A stretch of 64,000 nucleotides of DNA from Isoetes taiwanensis (taxonomy: Eukaryota; Streptophyta; Lycopodiopsida; Isoetales; Isoetaceae): contig JAJEKV010000034.1 in NCBI GenBank assembly GCA_021234155.1, forward strand, positions 11,374,697 through 11,438,696. The letters are read 5' to 3'. Made by a program: the position numbers and the translations under genes. Every line of letters begins with the position of its first letter. Position 1 is the stretch's first letter. The notes under the pieces were generated by a model, which had not been told where the DNA came from, did not search any database, and saw only the letters and a list, made by a program, of their open reading frames with translations. Positions 57,006-64,000 of the stretch are shown here, piece by piece.

Positions 57006-58280
57006 TGGCAACCTTTCCTCTAGATCCCCTCGTTAGATCTTCAATAGCTTTCTGAACCTTCTCTTCCGTTATTTTTCCCTTTGAGAACGTTACTCCTATA
57101 TTTCTATCTTCAACAATAATCTTGCAGTTACTACTCTGGTCCACTTCAAACGGCCATCCAATCATTGGCATGCCACTGTAAATGCTCTCCTTAACAGAAC
57201 CCCAACCGCAATGAGTTAGAAAGCCACCAATAGAAGCATGGCCCCAACCGCAATGAGTTAGAAAGCCACCAATAGAAGCATGGCCTAAGACCAACTGCTG
57301 GGCCTAGTCTCGTCACTTCTAAAAATGTTTGTTGGAATGCAGAAAATTCTCCAGCAACAGAGCCAGCCAATGCAGTAACATCTTCCAGTGACAGTACTGC
57401 TCTACTACCAAAGGAGATGTAAAGCACAGAATTTGGAGGACAGCTATCCAGCCATTTGAGGCACTCGACATTTTCTTTCTTAAGTGACAACTGAGTGCGA
57501 CTAGCATCCTGAAACATCGGTCCAACAGGAACAAACCTTGGTCCCCATAATTTCTGCATTTCATCAAACACTTGAGTTTCTAATTCATGAAAGGAGTTTA
57601 CAAGGATCCAAGAAGACTTTTTCAAGTAATAAAGTCGCTCCCCCATCTTGTTCAGATATGGATAAGAAAGATTGTGAATATGTAAAGGCAGTTGTTGAGA
57701 AGTTAACTGTATACCAGGCATGGACTTTAGTGCTTCGGCCATGCCAGCTTTAATTTCTGATTCTGCACCAACGTATAGAGAAAATATTCAAATGAAAAAC
57801 AAACCTGGTTTTGGAGAAACATATACATTTGGAGAGGCAGGAAAGGGTTGGCCCTTGGTAAAGTAACTGGGTATATGATACTCCACAGCAATGCAAGCTG
57901 CAGAGCTTGGAAAATAACATGCTTCAGGAATGTTAAATTTTTCTGCAGCACCATGCGTCCAAACACAAACAAAGTCATAAATGATACTCCTAACACGAGG
58001 AAGTTTGGCTATAACCTTTTCAAATGCAGAGCTGAGACCAACTGTGGCCACATAACGCAGATTGGCAGGAAGATCATCACTGGCCAAATGAACAGGGCAA
58101 TCAAGGGCTACACTTCTTATCTGTCTTCGCCAGAATAGTGCCCAAAATCTCTGCCTTAGAATTGTTTAAAGTAGCAGCTATAGAAATCGCCATGGATTAT
58201 CAGCTCTAAGTGCCATTCGAAGTGCTCCAGCCACCAACAGTACCACGGCCATTTTTTTCACTTCCATTTCAAGGTGCTCT
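56932..58280 (-). pseudogene. UDP-glycosyltransferase (family 1 UGT) remnant inside element C
   Basis: Read on the minus strand from 58280. An N-terminal piece (KKMAVVLLVAGALRMALR) has a frame change, followed by LASDDLPANLRYVATVGLSS, WTHGAAEKFNIPEACYFPSS and VSPKP. A 42-nt intron-like gap with GT...GTGCAG borders would join VSPKP in phase to ESEIKAGMAEALKSMPGI. Then WILVNSFHELETQVFDEMQ, GPRFVPVGPMF, CLKWLDSCPPNSVLYISFGS. About 60 residues before the sugar-donor box are missing. The PSPG box follows as GHASIGGFLTHCGW (present twice, 42-bp tandem copy at 57201 and 57243), SVKESIYSGMPMIGWPF and DQSSN. Such enzymes transfer sugar from UDP-sugar to small molecules in the cytosol. The His of the usual N-terminal H-x-x-G motif is not visible. 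Confidence 0.88.
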
Positions 58281-58765
58281 TGGATCGACCACAATTTTTT
58301 CCAACTATATGGAACTCTGCCGGATTTGAAAAGAATAGGATTCTTCGATCCCACAAACCATTCTGCCATTGCGCCATTCTTTGCCCTAAAATGCTATCCA
58401 CGAGACTTGAAAAGAATAGGATTCTTCCATCCCCAAAACCATTCTGCCATTGCGCCATTCTTTGCCCTAAAATGCTATCCACCAGGCTTGCTGGTTCAGC
58501 CTCTAAAATAAAAAGAGGGCTTTTGTTGTGAGCCCTTGGATGTTGGACCATTCAACAAAAAAAGCTAAATCAACGACTAAGAAATAATGCACTCTAGATG
58601 TACGCATTAGTACGTCCATTTGAATACGTCATGAAATCTTAGGAAAACCTTTGTGAAAAGCGTACAAAAACACAAAGAAAACCCCCTGTTATTATGCTAC
58701 ATATTGAAAATGGGGTGTCATCAGAAATCTGAACAAGATTGCAAACATATATGATGAAGGAGGAA
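58281..58765. repeat. 81-bp tandem duplication and spacer before the 3' LTR of element C
   Basis: GAAAAGAATAGGATTCTTC starts at 58328 and 58409, with CATTCTGCCATTGCGCCATT in each copy. 58590-58705 is an inverted relative of 62217-62340. TGATGAAGGAGGAA just before 58766 may be the polypurine tract. Confidence 0.7.
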
Positions 58766-59235
58766 TGCTAGAAATATAGTAGTCATCACATATGCAGACA
58801 GGGAGATTGATGCAGAACAAGTTATTCAAATTATTCTAAGGTTGCAAGTTAGGGTAAAGTTTAGGAATACCATTATTTCTTAGTGGTATTCAAATTCAAT
58901 GGTTGGGGTCGTGATATTTGACATTTGCATGTGGGATATTCACTAGAGCGAAATTAAAATAGAAATGCCACTGATCATGCCTTGCCGATCTGATAATTCT
59001 TAGGCTACATCGATGGACCTTGAACTATAAATAAAATGAACTAATAAAATTGATGTATAATGGAAATTCGAGCTTGTAAGAAGCAAGACCTTGGAGTTCA
59101 TTGTCGATCAGAATTGTGGAATATATTGGAGCTTATTTTGTGAACTGGCACTTAGTATATTGGTGAAAATTTCACATCCATTGTTTACTTGGTTGCATTC
59201 TAGCCTGATCTAATATTCTAGTTAGAGTAATACTA
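58766..59235 (+). repeat. 3' LTR of element C, truncated
   Basis: It matches the 5' LTR from the start to GTTAGAGTAATA. The last part (about ATATGTTTGCTTGATATTTA plus ACA) is replaced by CTAGTAACGGGTGCCCGGCG. Confidence 0.9.
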
Positions 59236-60047
59236 GTAACGGGTGCCCGGCGTTGCCGGGCATAAATGCGTTTCTATTGTAGGAATTGAACTTAATTCCT
59301 TGCATTTGTAGATGATGTTGTCTCTTGTTCCATTTGGATAAGTAGTTATGTCTTCCTCACTTTAGTTATATAAATACAGGGGTGGATAATAAAATGATAT
59401 TGTTTTAACAATGAGAGGAGATATTAACTTTGGGGTCATTTTGTATTGACCTGTTTTGGCTGGGTCATTGGACATGATACTAAAAAGGGGGTATTAATTT
59501 ATGTTTTGTGTTGACTTGCTCTGGAATTGGACATCTGCAATGTGAAAATTGTACTTGTGTCAAATTTTTGTAACCTAGCTAATGTAATGATATGGACAGC
59601 CAAAAGCAAACTTTAGGTAAATTCTGAAGGAAAGTAGAGGCATAGGTCCGTGCCTCTCAAATATTGGATGAATATATGAAGCAAATAGCATGTATGATCA
59701 CCAAGTTTTCCCAGCATTGTCAAGCCTTTGGCAACAAAGCGTGAAGGTTTTATTAAAATTCCATTGGCGAGGGTACTTGGAATTTGATTTTTTCATGAGG
59801 TACAGATGGATGGGATAGGGAATTTAAGTTTTGTAAATTTGTTTGCAGACATTGTTCCTTCAGAATGTTGCCCACTGCATGTACTCCAGAATAAAGTAGA
59901 TCTATAGTTATGCAGAGAAACTTGATGTAGTATAAATTTATTTGGTACTCAGAGAAAGCTACACATGAATATGAAAATTAAAGAATTTGCTTTTATAATG
60001 CATTAATAGTTGTATACTTCAATCTTAATTGAAGAGTTGAAAGTTGA
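59236..60047. mobile_element. possible Helitron-like sequence start, otherwise no gene
   Basis: ACGGGTGCCCGGCGTTGCCG at the left contains the perfect stem TGCCCGGC/GCCGGGCA around a GTT loop. Such CCCG..GTTG..CGGG stems sit at the ends of many plant Helitrons. No Rep/helicase frame and no CTRR end were found, so the call is weak. Confidence 0.25.
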
Positions 60048-61029
60048 CTTCTTTTTTTTTTTTTTTTTTTTTTTTTGGAGAAAAGGAAGTTTTTATATTT
60101 TATATAATAAAAGGTACAGAGTACAATGTTTCAAACTTCACAGAGGATTACTACAGGAGTAACCTCAACCTCTTCATCCTCTATGAACTGAAACTTATTC
60201 AAATGAGTGACAACAAAACAAAAGAAGTATAAGATAGTTAACAATGGTTAAAGAAACCTGACTCTCAAAATGTTGTGTCTGAGGTGCATAGTAGAGTGCT
60301 GCATTGTCGGGGTCACAGATAGCCTAAAGCTAGCTAGGCTTAGTACAAGCCCAGCCGCCAGACTCCTCCCCTAAAAGCCTGGTGCAGGATATAGAAGCTC
60401 CTGTATAGCCCCCTAGCTCGGCAATCTCCACTGAAAGGGTCACATAGGGTTATTTAGAAGGGTCACTAATATTTGAGAGTTATTTGGGCATTAATAGTTG
60501 TATACTTCGATCCCAATTGGAGTTATTGTTGAGAGTTATATGCTGACTTCAATCTAGATGGAGTTCTTTGTAAGAGAGACTAACATTTGAGAGTAATTTG
60601 GTTGTTATAGATTGAACTTGCAAGCACCAATTTAATCTGTCTAGCTCCTTCCAAAAAGGTCACTACATGACGCAAGGTAGAGATGTTAACAATTTATTCA
60701 CATTAGGCATGACAACATGCAAGTTGTTCAAATGCAAGGTATGATATTGGAATTCTCTCACAAAATTATTGCAAAATTATTTAATCTATATGAATTGTAT
60801 TGTGCATCTAATTACTCTCAGGAGAATATAGACCTTCTGGATGCGAGGGGGGCGTACAAACAAATCTCTTCCATTTTTTCAAATACACTCTTTCGACTCA
60901 ACAACCATGAAAGCCCGACAATTATGACAACCTGGGGATTTTATTGCTATGGACTTTCTTGTCATCAATGACTTCATGCAGATCTCAATATGCCTTACAT
61001 AGAGCTTGAGATTTAGATTTTGATTAAAC
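60048..61029. other. poly(T) tract and unassigned sequence
   Basis: A pure T run at 60052-60076 may be the backward poly(A) tail of a minus-strand retroposon (GGAGAAAAGGAAGTTTTTAT follows). No supportable frame was found after it. TTGGAGTTATTGTTGAGAGTT-like words recur at 60020 and 60520. Confidence 0.3.
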
Positions 61030-62216
61030 TCATTGAGCCTTTGCCTCCAAAAAGCTAGGTTATCCTATCAAGTGCCTGCAACAAAGCTATTGAACTGAAC
61101 AAAGTGTTCACGCTAAGAAATTGGTCGGGGTTAGGTGTAGCATTGAAAGCAACTCATACTATAAAGAACGAACAGATAGAGAGCAAAAGAGTAATGATGA
61201 ATCTTAAGAAACTTTGTGTGCGTCCAATCAACTACATTCTTCCTCCCACTTTCCTGGCTATAAAACATAACGCAAAACAACCCAATCATCAGTATTAAAT
61301 AGCATGAATGGATTGAATCATGTAAGCTGATACAAAAATGAACAGAAAGAGGAAATGGATACGGAAGACTCATAGTTAACTTTGTCTGCAAGCAATCTGT
61401 TGCATTCTTGCTTCCAATGGATATCAAACACTCATATGGAACTTTGTGTGGCTGTGTCTAATAAAATGGCCTTCCATTAGAATCTCTACCATCAGATGTT
61501 TTTTGTGGTCTAACCTTGCCATACATATCTCCAAAATTCGTATCCACAGCAAGCCCAGCAAATGACCAAAAGATGTAAAGAAAAGAAAGCAGCAAAATTG
61601 AAAATGACCAAGGAGAAATCATAGAACATTGATCATTCATAGTTGCATTCAAACGTGATGGAATTCTCATAAGGATGCAATCTAAATATGCAATCTTGAA
61701 ATAATGGGAGACATTCAAACATGTAAAATAGTTAATCCAAAATTGGATCTTCAAATTATCCATTCGATAGTAGCTGATACATGGTAAATAAGCTCTAATT
61801 CTAGCATTTAAGAACTTTGCTCAATGACATATAGATCATAAGTCCAAAAAGTAAGGTTATCTTATCAAGTGCCTGTAACAAAGCTATTGGATGGAACAAA
61901 GTGTTCATCTCAAGGAATTAGTCTGAGCCAGGTGTAGCATTAAAAGCAACTTATAATATAAAAAATGAATAGAGTCAGGAAAAGAGTAATGATGGCTCAT
62001 AGCTAGGAAACTTTGTGTGCGGCCAATCTATTGCATTCTATGTAGAACAATTCATTCATATGATAGCATGAAGGGATTGAAGCATATAACTTGATATAAA
62101 AAATAAACAAAGAGAGGAAATGGAGATGGAAGACATGTTTTTTGTGGTCTAACCCTGCTATACAGATCTCCACGGTTGGAAATTGTCATAAGAATGCAAT
62201 CTAAATATGCTATCTT
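61030..62216. repeat. direct duplication, 61030-61700 and 61840-62216
   Basis: Both copies contain ATCAAGTGCCTG, ACAAAGCTATTG, GTGTAGCATT, AGAGTAATGATG, AAACTTTGTGTGCG, TTTTTTGTGGTCTAAC and GCAATCTAAATATGC in the same order, with the second copy shortened. The 101-codon minus frame at 61458-61763 lies in the first copy and is hydrophobic in part, but is not repeated in frame. Confidence 0.75.
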
Positions 62217-62981
62217 CATATGTAGCATTATAACAGGGGTTTTTTTTTTCTAGTTTTGTACGTTTTTCCCTATGGTTTCACTATGATTTGAAGGGCGTAT
62301 TCCATGAGGTCTACTAATCAGTACAAATAGAGTGCGCACCATATTTTCTTTTGCTTCCTCTTTTTTTTCATCAGTTTTCTAATGGTCTAGTTAGGTATTC
62401 TAATGGTCTAGTTAGGTATGTAGACATCATCCCATGCAAACATCGGCCGTTTCTGTTTTAGGGCGTCTCTCTGTTGGGGTCGTTGGCACGATCGGCTGTT
62501 GGATGATTGGAACTGAAGGCGGTCTAGTATTGAGATCATTGGAACTGAAGGCTTGAGTTTCGATTTGCTGCATAACAGTTGAGTTTCGATTGGGTTTATA
62601 AGATTTCTACATTTTTTAAGGGTTGAATTCATAAGGCAGTATCCAAATGGCCTCAAATCCGACAACTGAACGACTTCCTGTAGAGTGAATCGGCCGCCTC
62701 ATCTCCTTCGGCTGTGCTAGAAGTTTATATGCCTGGTTCTTTCCGATACATATCCAACAAAGTTTCGATTTGCTGCATCCAGTTTGATTCTTGTTTGCCA
62801 TAGCTGCATCTTCTAATCGTTATCATTCTATTACCTACCACATCCGAAGGCTTTTAGAGAAGCCATAGCTGCAAAATGCATTCTATGGACAGATTTTTAG
62901 AAAAGCCAGATCTGCAACTCTTGTGGACCAGATATTTAGAATTAGTTCACCCGTTACAATTTCTTATGTACATATCCCATG
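62217..62981. other. unassigned, with one repeat relative and a short tandem duplication
   Basis: 62217-62340 (TATGTAGCATTATAACAGGG, TTTTGTACGTTTTTC, GAGTGCGC) is an inverted relative of 58590-58705. TTCTAATGGTCTAGTTAGGT occurs twice 21 bp apart (62377 and 62398). AAGTTTCGATTTGCTGCAT-like words recur at 62560 and 62760. No gene was recognised. Confidence 0.4.
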
Positions 62982-63586
62982 CAGATTATGGCGCACTGTG
63001 GAGTTGGGTGATGCCAAGGATTGGAGATAAGTAGCTTGGAAAGTTGCATGTTCCTTTCCTGGTATAACATTTTTTATACTCACTGTGCTCCATCTCCTGC
63101 TTTGGAGTAGTAACAGCACAGGTGCCATGCCAATATCCATGTTCTTCATCCTTATAGCACTTTGGTTTTGCATATCAGTGCCATTAACTCTTTGGGGAGG
63201 ATATTTTGGGGTTAAAGCAGAACCTATCCATTATCCTGTGAGGACTAACCAGATCCTGTGTGGATTTCTTCTTGTGGTGTTCATCTTGCTCGGCATTGTC
63301 TGCGCAGAGGTTTCTGTTGTTCTGACATATATGCATCTTTGTGTTGAAGACTGCGCATGGTGGTGGAAAGCATTCTTTTCTTCAGGATCTGTGGGGCTTT
63401 ACGTTTTTCTCTATTCCCTGAACTATTTAGTTTTTTAACTACAGAGCTTAAGTGGGCCCGTCTCTTCTCTATGTTGGATACTCCCTCGTGATGGTATTTG
63501 CCATAATGCTTGCAACGGGCACAGTTGGGTGCCTAACCTCTTTCTATTTTGTGCACTACCTTTTCTCTTCAATCAAGCTAGATTGA
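62982..63586 (+). pseudogene. TM9SF (nonaspanin) C-terminal pseudogene
   Basis: The plus strand reads LWRTVELGDAKDW, a stop, VAWKVACSFPGITFF, then the open frame at 63085-63438: SNSTGAMPISMFFILIALWF, GGYFGVKAEPIHYPVRTNQI, then a jump of about 45-50 residues, then FLLVVFILLGIVCAEVSVVL, TYMHLCVEDCAWWWKAFF and YSLNYLVF. A TAA replaces the next residue; SLSGPVSSLLYVGYS, MLATGTVGCLTSFYFVHYLF and SSIKLD then a stop complete it at 63586. Wording matches the plant TM9SF group with the LSGPVS and FVHYLFSS ends. The C-terminal KLD fits the KXD/E signal that keeps these proteins in the Golgi. Only the last four to five membrane segments are represented. Two stops and the internal loss make it a pseudogene. 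Confidence 0.9.
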
Positions 63587-64000
63587 TAAAAGCTAACCGT
63601 GAGGAATTCGTCTACTTCTGGTACATCGCAAAAGCGGGTGAGTTGCAAAGCATTCTGGCATATATATCAGAAGTGCCCGGATATTTACTGAGATCCTTTC
63701 TGGAAAGCAGTCAATATTTTAACTGAATTGATTCTTATTTCATTTTAATGTTAAATGTTTATTTCTAAGAAACTCAAAAAGCAGCTCCACTCGTGGTATA
63801 TACCTGCAGGATGGACACATCATTCTTGCCATGGACTCATAGGATGGCCATTTGTGCATTTCAAATGTTCCTAACATAAAACATTGTCATTTCCAGATGA
63901 TGGTCACATTGCAACAAACTATTTCAGCTAAAAATGAGTGGTCACATTGCAACAAACTATTTCAGCTAAAAATGCATTGTATTAAATGAAAATGTAATGT
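63587..64000. repeat. unassigned sequence with a 38-bp tandem duplication
   Basis: TGGTCACATTGCAACAAACT starts at 63901 and 63939, followed in both by ATTTCAGCTAAAAATG. No gene was seen in the rest. Confidence 0.6.

Larger units (their letters stand above)
51225..59235 (+). mobile_element. Element C: Ty1/copia LTR retrotransposon with a UGT remnant inside
   Basis: LTRs start TGTTAGAAATATAGTAG (51225) and TGCTAGAAATATAGTAG (58766). The order between them is Gag, protease, integrase, RT, RNase H, which defines copia. The 3' LTR lacks its last 25 bp or so. Two stretches do not belong to a normal copia: an insert at about 53230-53990 within the integrase region, and about 2.2 kb at 56490-58700 carrying an antisense glycosyltransferase remnant. 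Many stops occur. The two LTRs differ at scattered bases, so the insertion is not recent. Confidence 0.9.

Noticed and set aside
61458-61763. 101-codon minus-strand frame with a hydrophobic segment
   Set aside because: It lies in a duplicated non-coding block and the second copy does not keep the frame.

Overview
This window is vascular-plant nuclear DNA and is mostly a nest of transposable elements with a few host genes or gene remnants between them. The evidence is plant-type Ty3/gypsy and Ty1/copia elements primed by initiator Met tRNA, plant LINEs, hAT elements, a plant WD40 gene of the JINGUBANG type, a UDP-glycosyltransferase remnant and a plant TM9SF remnant. The loose gene density and the flavour of the LINE, glycosyltransferase and retroelement proteins suggest a large genome such as a fern or another non-model land plant. 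That placement is a guess.

Layout. 1-8822: decayed Ty3/gypsy element A, with its 5' end outside the window. It has an unusual accessory region between pol and the 3' LTR, including an intact 396-codon frame. 8860-14400: LINE fragments on both strands, a 322-bp MITE inside a LINE, and a copia RNase H scrap. 14665-16047: broken minus-strand gene with one clean intron, a coiled coil and a RING-like end. 18058-19389: the one clearly intact host gene, a seven-repeat WD40 protein on the minus strand, with a TATA box. 20400-26200: LINE tails, a divergent solo LTR and short tandem duplications. 26440-27805: a second, broken copy of the 5' half and upstream region of the WD40 gene.

27808-48695: a nested Ty3/gypsy chromovirus, element B. 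Both LTRs were hit by DNA transposons: a 3.04-kb hAT in the 5' LTR and a 4.05-kb TIR element in the 3' LTR. Its pro gene carries a 237-bp MITE and its chromodomain is split by a LINE. Between the primer site and gag lie about 3.5 kb of extra coding sequence. The first extra frame contains a full histone H3 fold at its C-terminus, an H3-tail-like start (MPRTKSTQS) and strong splice acceptors just before the start codons. A retrotransposon carrying both a histone H3 and a chromodomain is the most striking thing in the window.

48705-49125: third fragment of the same LTR. 49644-50090: candidate SINE. 51225-59235: Ty1/copia element C with gag (two zinc knuckles), protease, integrase, RT and RNase H. 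An antisense UDP-glycosyltransferase remnant sits between RNase H and the truncated 3' LTR. 59236-64000: repeats, a direct duplication, and a TM9SF pseudogene at 62982-63586.

No ribosomal RNA, confident tRNA or CRISPR array was seen. Many short tandem duplications (21-81 bp) are scattered across unrelated sequence, which suggests a general repair or replication habit of this genome. Boundaries of decayed elements are estimates read by eye.
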